Assembly: GCA_958450365.1 (NCBI GenBank)
Contig: CAUEEP010000935.1
Span: 1,376,001-1,440,000 of the forward strand
DNA: 64,000 nt
Direction of reading: 5' to 3'
Source: Mesorhabditis belari
Lineage: Eukaryota > Nematoda > Chromadorea > Rhabditida > Rhabditidae
Position 1 is the first letter of the stretch; each line of letters begins with the position of its first letter. Made by a program: the position numbers and the translations under genes. Below the pieces are notes generated by a model that worked only from the letters and a program-made list of their open reading frames with translations, was not told where the DNA came from and did not search any database. Shown piece by piece: positions 1 to 11,756 of this stretch.

Positions 1-905
1 AGGTGTCTAAACCGCATCATCGAGTTAGCCCTTTTTGACTACCCGACTTCATACTCTCAAGAAAATCCAGGCATTCAATATTTTTAAACCCGTTTTAATG
101 TTATTTTGCAGAAAAATAATTGCTTTTTCTAATGAAATCAACCGTAGTTTAATTCGTGCATTTGTTGGCTTGAAACGGCAGACGAAAAGGAACGAAAAGA
201 CTTATGCATCAACCTAATATATACGATAACAAAAGTGATCTCTTAATGCTCAGCTTTTACCTTTGTTCATTCACGCTTTTTATCATTCACAGCTTCACAT
301 AATATCCTTAAATATCTAAAGAAAATATGCAACTAATTTAGTTTAATTGGTGCATTTGTTGGCTTGAAACGGCAGACGAAAAGGAACGAAAAGACTTATG
401 CATCAACCTATTATTTGAACGATTTTTTTTAGATTTTTTTAGCGCTTTCAAAATGAGTTTTTGAAAAATTTATTAAGAAAACACTGAATTACAGTGGTTA
501 AACATAAAATAAACATAAAATTATTAGTTAGTTTTACTGTTTACTCAATTTATTATGTGAAAATCGATTCAGATCATTAAATTACACCTAAAAACCTAGT
601 TTTTCTTGTTTAATGATAAAAAATTCTTCATTATTTACTAGTTTTTAAATTTATGGAACATTGAAAATGTTGGAATCATATTTTAGTTTTGATTCTTTCA
701 AGAAAAGGATATAATCGGATAGTACCGAAAAAAGAGGCATAGAAACCTTTGCTTCATGTGCTATTTTGCTCTAATATTATCTAAATGAAACTATCAAATC
801 TACAACTATCTAATTGCATTCACTTTTAGTCAATACATTGCTTTGTTAGGCTGTAAAATCTTTTAATAACTGCAATGAGGCATGAAATTTAGTGCGCAAG
901 CTTTG
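1..905. other. AT-rich stretch without a recognisable gene
   Basis: I see no exon with coding character here. The only clear structure is a direct repeat of about 72 bp, at 146-217 and 340-410, which contains the shared words GGCTTGAAACGGCAGACG and ACTTATGCATCAACCT. The short open frames in this stretch run through that repeat in unrelated phases. Confidence 0.6.
146..410 (+). repeat. Pair of near-identical 72-bp direct repeats
   Basis: Positions 146-217 and 340-410 are almost identical (one clear substitution, aattcgtgc against aattggtgc). About 120 bp of unrelated AT-rich sequence separates them. There is no inverted terminus and no coding content. A dispersed repeat or a local duplication would both fit. 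Confidence 0.75.
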
Positions 906-908
906 TCG

Positions 909-972
909 AGCGTCAGCTCAGCGTCAGCTCAGCGTCAGCTCAGCGTCAGCTCAGCGTCAGCTCAGCGTCAGC
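909..972 (+). repeat. 11-bp minisatellite (agcgtcagctc)
   Basis: About six head-to-tail copies of an 11-bp unit, almost without divergence. The unit length is not a multiple of three and no gene surrounds it. Confidence 0.9.
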
Positions 973-1499
973 CCCACCAACTGGGGTTGAATTTTTGCTC
1001 AATAAGAGAAAACAATTAACAAAACAATAACTACAAATTCCTTTTTAATAGATTTTAGCGTTTTTTTTTGTTTTTGGTTGCGCTGAAATCGAAATTTTTA
1101 GCCCTAATAATAGCCCGCAAAAAAAACTAAACCAAATGAGGATTCAATTGGGCAAAGCTTTCATTTATAGAAGCCAGACGTGCCGTGAAAGATTATAATT
1201 CTTTTATTTGTGCAGAGAGCCGTTATTTATTGTGATTTTTGTTTATTCAGAAGAGAATTCCATTTAAAGAGGTATTCAAGAGGCAAAAAAAGAGAAACTC
1301 AGAGAAAAAAACGAGGAAATTTAAAGAAGAATAAATGAAGCTGTGATATTTTTGAAAATTATATAGCAAGCTAGTAGTATACAGCAGGGATAGTAGAAAA
1401 ATAGTCATTTATTTGATTGGCAACTTGAAAGTTGATAGCGAGAACAACGACTAATCATTTGAGAAGTCTCAAATTCGACATTGACTTCTCCCCAAAGCT

Positions 1500-1597
1500 T
1501 TTAGCTAAGCTAGACTAAGCCAGGCTAAGCTAGGCTAGGCTAGGATAAGCTAGGGTAAGCTAGGGTAAGCTAGGTTAAGCTAGGCTAAGCTAACAAT
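1500..1597 (+). repeat. 10-bp minisatellite (taagctaggc and variants)
   Basis: About nine imperfect copies of a taagctaggc/taagctaggg unit. It lies between two copies of the TTGGCAACTTGAAAGTTGAT type mariner-like terminal sequence (1421 and 1650), so it may have expanded inside a degenerate DNA element. Confidence 0.85.
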
Positions 1598-2029
1598 TCA
1601 TTGAAAGACTGGAAAAGCTTAATTGTAATGCTATTTAGAAAATCTATTAGATTGGAAACTTGAAAGTTGATTTATTCCACTTATTCATTGAACTTTTTAG
1701 AAATAAATAATGCACCAATTAATCTAAACTTTTTACCAATAAATAGGCTTATTTATTCTCTAAAAAAGGCTTTTGAAAGCTTTAGAAAAGCTTCGATTTT
1801 ATAGATTTCTAGGGGGCAAGAAGTTGAGAAGCCAAAAATGATGAACACTCGACGAAGCGATTTGAGCACTTTCTTCTACATAAACCTATTTTGGTGTGAA
1901 TAGAAAAAAGATAGAGCATGTAAAGTTAGGCAAATAACCGAATTCTCAGCTCGATTTGTCCAATCGCTTTCGTGATATGTGCTGTTTGGAGAATTTTGCA
2001 GAAAAACTTGAATTTCTGCTAAAAAGTTA

Positions 2030-3000
2030 CCGAAATTTGCTTAAACATTTGTTAAATTCGATATTAAATAACTTTTATCTATAGAAATCTAATTCAATTC
2101 GTGTATTAAAATATATTTTATGGAAAATACGAAAAAGTGTACCAATTTTCAAGTTGCCAATCAAATAATAAAAACAAAATTTTTTAGAAATACTCAGTTG
2201 TTTACTACATTCATGGCGGTGGTTTTATGATGGACAGTCCGGCTCTTTCGTGATAAACGCAAATCGGTTCGCCTATCTACCATCTTTTCGTTGCAATTCA
2301 TTGATTTAGCTCCTTTAAGTACTTTATTTCCCATTGCATTACAGTTTATTCACTCAGTTATTATATATTTATTTTCAAAACAAACAATCTGTTATTCGCT
2401 AGCCGTGGAATAAAGCCAAAGTTGTCTTAAAGGAAATTCCAAAGCAGATATTTGTCTGGCTTTAATGAATAGCTGACAAAGCTTGGCTCACCAGAAGTCA
2501 GGCTTGGGTTTGGCTTTTGATCGAGGTCGGGTTTGTGCTAGTACATCCAAATCTTACATTGAATCTTGGCAAAGATCATCATTTGGCTTTGGGATTCTTC
2601 AACAAAAAGGATATCTCTTTGCTGATTTAGCACTAGCACTTGGTCCACAAAAGTGAATCGACGATCGACCTGGACAAACTGAACCAGGATTGTGTCTTCA
2701 TTTCCGGTTGAATGACGAAATTCAAATTCATGCAAACGATGTTGTTTAGAACGCCCCTTTCAAGTCCCATATTCGTGAACAATATGAGGATTGAGTGATG
2801 TTTTCGGATCCCGATTTTTTCCGATTCGATCACGAAAGGACGGTACAGGCGGTGGGAATCCAAAGCCTTCATCAATGGAAACATACATGAAATGGATGAG
2901 ACCAACGCTCCGAAGAGATGCTTCGAAATTCTTTCAAGGGATTTTTTCAGAAATTTTCAAACATTCTTCATCCTTCCTATTCATTGGTGGCCCAAATCTT
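2030..3000. repeat. Left arm of a ~6-kb-separated inverted duplication
   Basis: Several blocks reappear as reverse complements between 8622 and 9715. 2030-2160 matches 9080-9215, 2245-2740 matches 9250-9715, and 2690-3000 matches 8690-8985. The order is rearranged in the right copy, with the 9080-9240 block inserted between the other two. The open frames across it are fragmentary and I recognise no protein family. A tRNA-like sequence follows at its right edge. It may be a non-autonomous composite element or a local inverted duplication. Confidence 0.8.
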
Positions 3001-3039
3001 CGATGACGGCATAACACCCTCCCTGGCGTCGGCGCCACG

Positions 3040-3117
3040 TGTCTCTCTCTAGCTTATTGGTAGAGCGTTCGCCTGGTAAGCGATGGATCGCGGGTTCGAA
3101 TCTGGGCACTGACGTTC
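3040..3117 (+). tRNA. tRNA-like sequence, probably pseudogene or SINE head
   Basis: A D-arm-like block (TAGCTTATTGGTAGAGC), an anticodon-arm-like block with loop CTGGTAA (anticodon would be GGT, Thr) and a B-box GGGTTCGAATC are in the right order and spacing. The 7-bp acceptor arm cannot be paired and the T-stem is weak, so I do not call a functional tRNA. The 3' flank TGACGTTCAGGT recurs next to the related sequence near 9010-9068. Confidence 0.5.
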
Positions 3118-3472
3118 AGGTACCTAAATTTTTGATTTTGATATTCGATTTTGTAGTATTCATTAAGAGCTTTCAAAAGCTATATACGGTATTTTCAGGA
3201 ATAGTAGTGCGCATTACTATTTTTTTCAACCCCCTCCTGCCTGCACTACTATTGCAGAAAATACAGTAATACCCGGAGTACTCTCTTCATTTTCTTCTTT
3301 TAATTCATCAATAAACAGTTCAATAGTTTTGCCGCATCCTCTAGTATCTCTCATTCGTGTAGGGCTTCTCAAAAATCGGCTGAAACAAGGAAACATTTTG
3401 CGTCATTGCAAAAAGCATCTTGGAATTTCTAGGCACATCTGAAGTTTCGAAAAGTCCTGACAATTAAAATTA

Positions 3473-4516
3473 TTGGGTTGGGGAGAATGAGTCGGCGCCG
3501 AAAATCAAAGAAATTTCTAAAACAGTACTCTTTGTTACCTAAGCTGTCTATTGTACAGTAATTACTATCAGTAAAGTTAGAATGCTGACTTTTTAGTCCA
3601 GTAGCTGTAGAGTTGCCCGTAGCTGTAGAGTTGCCTTAGAGTAGCAGTAAGTCATTCATTGATACTAGTCTACTTCATAGTTACTTCATAGTTTAGCCAG
3701 CTCTTAGCTACAGTAGTTACAGTTACAGAAAGATTACAGATAGTTACAATAAACGACCCGTTAACTGAGTATCTTGAGATTTGCATTTAAGATTACTCTA
3801 AAGCTTACTACTATGCAAAATCCTTTTTTTTATCGTCAAATCTTTTTCTTGCTTGCTTTCCTTTGCCATATGCAATCGTTGTGAGGAAAAGTAGTGAAAG
3901 TGAGTTTGTACTGTACTGTACTTTAGTACTGTACTGTGTACAAGTACTGGCACGGACTGTAGTACTGTGCTTTGAAATTTTTGTAAATTTATTGGGTTGG
4001 GGAGAATGAGTCGGCGCCGAAAATCAAAGAAATTTCTAAAACTTATAGCAGACTTTGTCAAATGATATGCGTTTGATATCCGTAGATGGGTAACTAATTC
4101 TCTACAAAATAATATTTAAAAGAGAACTCAAACAGCGCCTCAACTCAACAAAGGATCATTTTTTCACAAAATCGATAAACTGTCATCTAGAGTAAACGGT
4201 TGGAGGGATCTTCCTGAAAATTTGGTAACTTATGTCATTGAGTGTGCTCTATCTTTTTTATATAAACACCAAAGGGGGTTTATGTGGAAGAAACTGTTCA
4301 AGCAATGAGTCGGACTTTTTTTTCATTTTGATTAGCTGTGTTTGGGAATCCATAAAATCCCAAAAAAGAAAAGCTTTGTGGAATCGCTCAAAAGCCATTT
4401 TGTAAAGAAATAGTGGACCATTTTGATGAAACAAAACGTGTATCTAAAGAAGGTTTTATGGGTGCAAAAAGTTTCTTTAAATTTCGGCGCCGACTCATTC
4501 TCCCCCAACCCAATAC
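3473..4516. mobile_element. Mariner-type MITE with ATTGGGTTGGGG ends plus a solo end
   Basis: ATTGGGTTGGGGAGAATGAG followed by TCGGCGCCGAAA occurs directly at about 3473 and 3991, and as its reverse complement ending at about 4516. The pair 3991/4516 bounds about 525 bp and looks like one complete terminal-inverted-repeat element with TA at both outer edges. The copy at 3473 is a lone end. No transposase is encoded inside. A short tactgtactgta tandem tract lies at 3905-3945. Confidence 0.7.
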
Positions 4517-4519
4517 CAT

Positions 4520-5200
4520 ATTCTTTCCATTTTTGGACTGTTTTGTTAGGGATTTTGCGCTTAAATTCGTTGCAAAATTGTTTTTGCAACATTCACAATA
4601 TATTTTAACTTGTGCAATCTCTTTCCTGAAACTTCCAATAATGAAAATTACCATAACCTTTCGAATTCTCATGGATTTGAAAGGAACTGCTTTTCCTCTC
4701 CGCTCAACTCTCCATCAGTTGTCTTCTTCAAAAAGGGTATTGATGGGCAAAAAAATTCCCCCTTCAAATTCTATTAAATTCAATTTCCCCGACTAAACAG
4801 GGTGAATCGAAAAAAAGGGAGGAAGAGAAGAGTGAAGCGGTGAAAAAGAAACCGACAGAGAAAATAGAGGAATTACTCAACAACGGAGAAAAATGAAAGA
4901 ACATGAGAAAGAGGAGATCTTGATGGAAAAATGAAAAAGAAGTAGAAGTAGAAGAAGGAGTAGAAGAAGAAGAAGAAGAAGAAGTAGAAGAAGAAGAAGT
5001 AGAAGAAGAAGAAAATTGAGCCCTTTTCCCTCCTCTTTCTTTTCTCTTTTCTCACTTTTCAGCCCACCTATTATTTCTCAATTTTCTTCGCCAATTTCAG
5101 CAACTGATTCAATGTAATCCCTTCGTAACCTTTCCATTTTTCTCTTTTCTTTAAAGGATTTAGTTTTGTTGTTCAGTCGAAAGGAAAACATTTCGGCAAT
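4520..5200. other. Gene-free stretch with a GAA/GTA-rich tract
   Basis: No gene is recognised. Positions about 4925-5020 form a purine-rich imperfect trinucleotide tract (agaagtagaagaagaag). Its antisense reading is a long Phe/Tyr run without biological meaning. Confidence 0.5.
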
Positions 5201-5212
5201 TGGCAAATTATC

Positions 5213-5290
5213 GGTGGCCTAGGGGATAGTGTGCTAGACTCTGAAACCTATGGCGTCTTTGCTTGCGGGTTCGATTCCGCTTACAGCAAG
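5213..5290 (+). tRNA. tRNA-like sequence, long variable arm, probably pseudogene
   Basis: It starts GGTGGCCTAGGGGATAGTGTG, continues with CTAGACTCTGAAA as an anticodon-arm-like block, and ends in a good B-box (GGGTTCGATTCC). The 17-20-nt space between anticodon arm and T-arm recalls class II tRNAs (Leu/Ser). A sibling lies at 5352-5425 and a diverged antisense one at about 47505-47585, so this is a repeated family. Confidence 0.45.
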
Positions 5291-5351
5291 TTACAGCAAT
5301 TTTTGACCAACCTCATCTATAAGAGCGCGAGTGTCGAAAGGCACTAAAAGC

Positions 5352-5425
5352 AGCAGCGGCTTAGAGGATAGTGTGCTAGGCTCCGAAACTTTTCCATTTT
5401 TGCTCACGGGTTCAATTCCGGTTGC
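5352..5425 (+). tRNA. Second copy of the same tRNA-like family
   Basis: GGATAGTGTGCTAGGCTCCG matches the sequence at 5213 with few changes and ends in ACGGGTTCAATTCCGG, a slightly altered B-box. It lies about 65 bp after the first copy in the same orientation, as expected of local duplication. Confidence 0.4.
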
Positions 5426-5484
5426 CAAATGTTTGCTTTTTTTTGGAAGCTTCCAAAAAACACTTCTTTATAATTATAGTGTCT

Positions 5485-6027
5485 TTAAAGCAATAATTAG
5501 CTATTTAGCTTTTAGCTATTTAAAGCTTTTAGCTATTTAAAGCTTTTAGCTATTTAAAGCTTTTAGCTATTTAAAGCTTTTAGCTATTTAAAGCTTTTAG
5601 CTGTTTAGCTTTTAGCTGTTTAGCTTTTAGCTATTTAGCTTTTAGCTATTTAGCTGTTAGCTATTTAAAGCTTTTAGCTGTTTAGCTTTTAGCTGTTTAG
5701 CTTTTAGCTATTTAGCTTTTAGCTATTTAGCTGTTAGCTATTTAAAGCTTTTAGCTGTTTAGCTTTTAGCTGTTTAGCTTTTAGCTATTTAGCTTTTAGC
5801 TATTTAGCTGTTAGCTATTTAAAGCTTTTAGCTATTAAAGCTTTTAGCTATTTAGCTTTTAGCTATTTAGCTGTTAGCTATTTAAAGCTTTTAGCTATTA
5901 AAGCTTTTAGCTATTTAGCTTTTAGCTATTTAGCTGTTAGCTATTTAAAGCTTTTAGCTATTAAAGCTTTTAGCTATTTAGCTTTTAGCTATTTAGCTAT
6001 TTAAAGCTTTTAGCTATTAAAGCTTTT
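5485..6027 (+). repeat. ~540-bp minisatellite of tagcttttagctattta units
   Basis: Interleaved 12- and 17-bp units (tagcttttagctatt, taaagcttttagctatt) with higher-order blocks of about 95 bp repeated several times. It ends abruptly at a poly-A-rich sequence near 6065. No gene overlaps it. Confidence 0.9.
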
Positions 6028-6359
6028 TCATAGTCTAATCAACCGAAAATCGAAAACCCAAAACCTCAGCAAAAAAAAGAAGAAAAGTAGACAGTTTACT
6101 TGAATTTTTGAAGAATCCGGTAATTTTCGAATTCGAATTTGAATTCGAATTAACTTTTTCTGGAATCATTTACTCCGTTTCAACTCCTTTTCAAGTATGC
6201 CAGCTTCTTGAAATAATCAGATTCGTCTAAAGTGTCCAAATTTCTTTTTCAAATCCTTTTCAAATCAAATTTCAAATCCAATTCTTGCTAAAAAAAATTT
6301 CAGCAACGCGAATAATGCAACACTTCCACTGATTTTTTTTTCGAAAATGTTTTCAGACA

Positions 6360-6410
6360 CTACCGTAATCCTGTCTGTCTGAACTTTCAGACAGACAGGA
6401 TTACGGTAGA
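6360..6410. repeat. Perfect short hairpin, 24-bp arms
   Basis: TACCGTAATCCTGTCTGTCT on the left is answered by its exact reverse complement after a loop of one or two bases. The outer TACCGTA matches the ends of the larger foldback elements elsewhere in the window, so it may be a minimal or internally deleted member of that group. Confidence 0.85.
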
Positions 6411-7069
6411 TCGTTCAAAAGTATTTCTTTTCCCCCTCATTTATCACTTTACTCACGGCGGATTTCTCTAAAATTTTTGGCTTTCGGATTTTTGGTTTTT
6501 TGGGTTTTAATCCTGGCATCATCTTTTTCGTCGAATCAAAATTTAAAGAGGATAAAGGTGTTGAGATTCAATACTAGAAAAAGAAAATAAAAGCTGGGTG
6601 CAATGCAAATCCCCTCAATTTTCCTTTCTTTTCCTTCCCATTCCTTTCCATTTCCCCATTCAAAACGATCAATCTCTTCTATATTTTCCCCTTGTTCTCT
6701 CAAATGGAAAGCCGAGAAGAGATATGCGCATTTTTGATCAACCACAACACATCGAATTTCTTTTCTTTTTTGCAAGTTTACTTTTCTATTTCTACTTTTC
6801 TTCACAACTTTTACCCTTTTTTTACCGTTTTTTATCAATATTTCCTTCAGAGTTTCTGTAGAAATCACCTGCCTTTTTCCTCTTTTTTTTCTCAATAAAC
6901 TCGTTGTGAAATTTTGCTTTACATTTTGAATGTTTGATGCAAGGAAAGGTGAAAAAAATTAATATACCATACTTTCTACAGATAAGTTTAGTATTAAATA
7001 AGTCAAGCGTTGGCTGGGTTTGGTCTACCTCACAAGGTAGAAGCCAAGCCTAAAGCTGTCACTCCACCT

Positions 7070-7300
7070 GAGCCCGTATGCTACGCTCCGGGAAAAGTTC
7101 CGGCGGCGTCTCCGATCTTTACGGCGGCACCTTTGATCTTTCTGGTAAAAAGTCCATAGTTTTTTCGTACTTTTACGGAAAGTTTTACCGGAAACTTTCT
7201 GGAAGAAAAACGTCCATTTTTCCCACGGGAAAACTGGACGTTTTACCGGGAAGATCAGAGACGCCGCCGGAAATTTTCCCGGAGCGTAGCATACGGGCTC
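7070..7300. mobile_element. 231-bp foldback MITE, GAGCCCGTATGCTACG ends
   Basis: The first 23 bp and the last 23 bp are exact inverted repeats (GAGCCCGTATGCTACGCTCC outermost). Complementarity continues imperfectly inward, so nearly the whole element folds. It is GC-richer than its surroundings and has no coding capacity apart from chance frames. No other copy is in the window. Confidence 0.85.
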
Positions 7301-8009
7301 TGATCTGAGCTACAGGGTATTCAATATTTATGGGGCTCAATAGATCAATAGATTACTTTATGGGGATCAATAGATTACTGCGTTTAGAGCTCATTTTGTA
7401 CAATTTTAACGCTAAAAGGTAACACTATCAATACGCCCAACGTAAACTACTTTAAGTCACTTTTTTTTCAAAATTATTCCCTTTTGCGCTGTTGTTTGCC
7501 TAGGAACACCTGTGCAAAGCGGATAAATTGAGTTTCTCGTTAAGCTTTCTTCGAAGAATCAAAACTGAAATCTGATTCTAACATTTTTAATGTCCTATAG
7601 TTTCGAAAACTATTAAATAGTGAAGATTTTCCCATCGCTAAACAAGAAAAACTGGGTTCTGACTCCTTTTGGTGATCGAGTTCTGATAAATCGATTTTTT
7701 GAATATTAAATTTAGTAAACTGTATAAATAATCTAGAAAATCGAGTGCTTTCTTCACGATTTTTTTCATAAATCAACTTTTAGAGCAACAAAAGCAAATT
7801 TTGTGCGCTCAAAAGTTCCCATAAATATTGAACATCCCGTAGAGTGTATTCACCGCGAGTAATGTGTTTTCTAAAAAGCAAAACCATTGGCAAAACCATT
7901 AGCAAAACTACCGCAATCTTCTTTTTAGGTTCTAACGGATAAAACCTAAAGAAAATGTTACGGTAGTTTTTCAAATTATTGACCTTTTGGGAAAAGGCAG
8001 AACACAAGC

Positions 8010-8202
8010 TCTACTCTACAAGTCACTCTACTCACAAGCTCTACAAGTCACTCTACTCACAAGCTCTACAAGTCACTCTACTCACAAGCTCTACAAGTCA
8101 CTCTACTCACAAGCTCTACAAGTCACTCTACTCACAAGCTCTACAAGTCACTCTACTCACAAGCTCTACAAGTCACTCTACTCACAAGCTCTACAAGTCA
8201 GG
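8010..8202 (+). repeat. 24-bp minisatellite, eight near-identical copies
   Basis: Eight perfect or near-perfect copies of a 24-bp unit (CTCTACTCACAAGCTCTACA plus AGTC). Because 24 is divisible by three, two overlapping frames stay open with an eight-residue repeat. No start context, splice sites or similar protein support translation. Confidence 0.9.
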
Positions 8203-8621
8203 CAGAACACCTGACTACTTGACGAGTGCAGGCTTGTTTCTGATCTAGAGAAATTCAGAAACAGAAATGTGTAGCTGTTAAATCAAATTGCGCATCTCTA
8301 AATTCATCTCAATCATTGAACTTCTTTATCTTACTTAACTTATTTCATTGTTTCGCTTTTTCTTTTCTTTGGCTTCCCATCCGCAATTCTCTCTTTTTTT
8401 CTCTTTTCCCAAAAATCCATTATAACTCCCAGCAACGCGATCGCAAAAATTTTCTAATAACATTTCACTCGGATAATAATTACTTTTCCAAACAAAAATT
8501 CTTTTTAAATTTAATGATGCTCACTTTGAAAGAATTGAAACGAAAAAACGAAAAGCGTAAAGAAATCAATGAAAAAAAAGACTATTTTCATCGGCTTGAT
8601 GAGCACTTTTGCGAAATTTGC

Positions 8622-9715
8622 CTAGATTTTTGTCTGTTTTTTATTTAGCTGTCTGTTTTTGAATTCTGCAACAATTTGCTGCAATTCTGATCCCATATCC
8701 CTTTGAAAGAATTTCGAAGCATCTCCTCGGAGAATTGGTCTCATCCATTTCATGTATGTTTCCATTGATGAAGGCTTTGGATTCCCACCGCCTGTACCGT
8801 CCTTTCGTGATCGAATCGGAAAAAATCGGGATCCGAAAACATCACTCAATCCTCATATTGTTCACGAATATGGGACTTGAAAGGGGCGTTCTAAATAACA
8901 TCGTTTGCATGAATTTGAATTTCGTCTTTCCACCGGAAATGAAGACACAATCCTGGTTCAGTTTGTCCAGGTCGATTCACTTTTGTGAGCCAAAAGTTTG
9001 CATGAATTGTTTTAGGGACCTGAACGTCAGCGCCCGGGTTCGAACCGGCGACCTAGCGCTTACCAAGCAGATTTTTTAGATTGGCAACTTGAAAATTGGT
9101 ACACTTTTTCGTATTTTTCATAAAATATATTTTAATACACGAATTGAATTAGATTTCTATAAATAAAAGTTATTTAATATCGAATTTAAGCAATGTTTAA
9201 GTAAATTTCGATAAGTTTTGCGACGAATTTTTAGCAGAATTTCGTCTTTCCACCGGAAATGAAGACACAACCCAGGTTCAGTTTGTCCAGGTCGATCGTC
9301 GATTCACTTTTGTGGACCAAGTGCTGGTGCTAAATCAGCAAAGAGATATCCTTTTTGTTGAAGAATCCCAAAGCCAAATGATGATCTTTGCCAAGATTCA
9401 ATGTAAGATTTGGATGTACTAGCACAAACCCGACCTCGATCAAAAGCCAAACCCAAGCCTGACTTCTGGTGAGCCAAGCTTTGTCAGCTATTCATTAAAG
9501 CCAGACAAATACCTGCTTTGGAATTTCCTTTAAGACAACTTTGGCTTTATTCCACGGCTAGCGAATAACAGATTGTTTGTTTTGAAAATAAATATATAAT
9601 AACTGAGTGAATAAACTGTAATGCAATGGGAAATAAAGTACTTAAAGGAGCTAAATCAATGAATTGCAACGAAAAGATGGTAGATAGGCGAACCGATTTG
9701 CGTTTATCACCAAAG
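8622..9715. repeat. Right arm of the inverted duplication, rearranged
   Basis: This is the reverse complement of sequence between 2030 and 3000, in three blocks (see that entry). The 4-bp word GATC and the fragment around TTTCGTGATCGAATCGGAAA are kept in both arms. Between the blocks lie a mariner-like end (TTAGATTGGCAACTTGAAAA at 9078) and a tRNA-like fragment on the minus strand at about 9010-9068 with a good B-box (CCGGTTCGAACCC). Confidence 0.8.
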
Positions 9716-10267
9716 GATCTCAAGTTTTCTATTTTCTAATGTTTCTTTCCTCAGACGTAACTCTAATTCTTGTCACGAATGTTGAGAAAAAAAAAGTGCC
9801 GCTAATCAAAAACTAGCTATTTTTTTAATTCCTTCTCTAGCGAAAACATTGAGCAAAATGAAATGAAATGAAATGAAATAAAGCTGTCAAAAATTGGCGT
9901 CGAAAAAGGGGCAAAGGGGGAAATTATTTCCGCGAGTGTGAAGTTAAAGGGGGGAAAGGGGGAATGGGGAAGGAGAGCGGAGGGGACTTCACTCCCCAGT
10001 GTGTCTTCGATGTTTCATCTCGACTCCTTTTTGTCTAAATCTTTTTGTTTCCCTTTTCTAGGTACTTCTACTTCGACTTCGACTTCTACTTGACTCAAAT
10101 TTTAAACCTAAAAATCTCACTAAATTGTTTCTACTTGCTTCTGAATTTCCCTAATTTGCTGGTCGACTTTGTGACTTTTGTCAGAAAGTCAGAAAGTGAA
10201 TCAGAAAGCGCTGAAGAATTGTCTCGTGATTAGCATTGATACAGGCTATATAGGTGTCTAAAGAACG

Positions 10268-10533
10268 TACCGTAAATACTGTAATAGTATCCCACCCCCA
10301 TAATGACGGTGTGGAGTGTTGCGTAGTCTAGCTTTGAAGGCATTTTTGACACTGTTTTATGCTACAATGTTCGTTTAGGTATCAAAAAATAGCTGAAATT
10401 GAGGGCTATTTTTTGATACCTAAGCGCGCATTGTAACATAAACCAGTGTCGAGAAAAACTAGTTCAAAGCTAGACTACGCAACACTCCGCACCGTCATTA
10501 TGGGGGTGGGGGAATATTACAGTATTTACGGTA
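10268..10533. mobile_element. 266-bp foldback MITE, family TACCGTAAATACTG
   Basis: Both ends read TACCGTAAATACTGTAATA outward-in, and nearly the whole element is self-complementary around a centre at about 10400 (TATCAAAAAATAG ... CTATTTTTTGATA). TA is present at each border, consistent with a TA target duplication. Three related copies lie at 34927, 35352 and 48399, the last two or three in introns. There is no coding content. Confidence 0.9.
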
Positions 10534-11162
10534 ATCATATCCTAACAATAAAAGTTGTTAGTTTCAATGAAGAGTCAACAAATTGTGTGTCTTGGTGTCG
10601 TTTCTCGATGCTTCCTCTTCCCTCTTCCCTTTCCGACTAAAAAATCCCCCTTGTGCACTCTCATATGATTTGATATCCGATTCTCGTCCTCGTGTCATTT
10701 TTGCCCTTTCCTCTTCGACTTTTCTCCCTTCTGAGTACCCTTTCCTTTCCTTTTTCTACTTGTAAATTGGTTTATTTCTCATCTTTCTTTTTTTTTTTGC
10801 ATTAATTCTTATTGATCAATAGTTCTGAGAGTTCCTTGTTGTAAGTATGATACTTTTAAGGATTTAAACGGTTTCTTTCGATAGCTTTCTCATAATCGAC
10901 TCATCCGGAAGTTTACACAAAACTCGCAGCTCTTCAATTTATTCTCAAATATTCAACACTTATGGATTAATACTTATAAATTGTTATAAGCTTCGTTGTA
11001 AGACAACTTTCTTATTATCTTATTATCGCATTCTTATTTCCTTTCATTATCATTATCTTTCATTATCATTTCCTTTCATTATCATTTTCTTTCTTATCAT
11101 TTTCTTTTCAGTTATCTCACCATTTTCTTAATCAATCAACCATTATCTTTATCAAAAAACAA

Positions 11163-11510
11163 TATCTATTGGGTTAGTGACTTGAAAATTGGGTTGGTGT
11201 TCTATTGGGTTGGTGACTTGGCTATTGTCATATGTGACAGTTTGAGCACTTTCTTCAAAAGAAACCCATTTTGGTGTCAATGGAAAAGTTGTAGAGAATC
11301 AAAAATCAAGCTTATATCCAAATTTTCAGAACGATTCAAAAGCTGGTTTTCAAGAAATGCCAAATTTACGAATTTTCACAAAACTTGCATTTTAAGCGAA
11401 ACTACTAAGTGTATCTTTTTGGAAATTTGGCTATAAGGCTAATTTTTGATTCTCTACAGCTTTTCTATTGACACCAAAATGGGTTCCTTTTGAAGAAAGT
11501 GCTCAAACTG
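11163..11510. mobile_element. Mariner-derived ends plus foldback (11237-11508)
   Basis: ATTGGGTTGGTGACTTG occurs twice at the left. GTTTGAGCACTTTCTTCAAA at 11237 is repeated inverted at 11508, and the arms extend about 80 bp (AACCCATTTTGGTGTCAATG is inside). A diverged half-copy is seen at 1855-1915. It is non-coding. Confidence 0.7.
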
Positions 11511-11564
11511 GGACACTGGGACAGCTCCAGTCCTCCATTTTTGAGTCTCACACTTGTCTCACAC

Positions 11565-11752
11565 ACAAACCAAAATCCTACTACGAAAGAGGATGCCTGT
11601 AACCCCGCAAATTGCCTGTAAAATGGGCAGAAGTCGTCAATAATAATGGAAATTGTGTGGAATGATTGATGGTTTTATGCTGAATTAACATGTTTTATGT
11701 TTTATGTTCAAAGTCCGTCAGTTTTCAATTCACCAACCCAATAGTAGTGCAC
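11565..11752 (+). pseudogene. Mariner transposase 3' end fragment, copy 1
   Basis: Positions about 11570-11680 translate, with frame breaks, to a KPKSYYERG...LPVKWAEVV type sequence, the usual C-terminus of mariner transposases. The sequence runs on through a 3' UTR to an inverted end (TTCACCAACCCAATA). The same DNA recurs at 12455-12625 and in part at 28338. Confidence 0.75.
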
Positions 11753-11756
11753 CCCG

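Noticed and set aside
3040..3117. Functional tRNA-Thr(GGT)
   Set aside because: The acceptor stem does not pair, and eukaryotes normally read Thr ACY codons with AGT. Kept as tRNA-like only.
899..8200. CRISPR-like regular repeats in the minisatellites
   Set aside because: The units are directly adjacent without unique spacers, and the genome is eukaryotic.
7979..8248. Frames of 75-89 codons with an eight-residue repeat
   Set aside because: They are generated by the 24-bp minisatellite. There is no family, no splice context and no codon bias.
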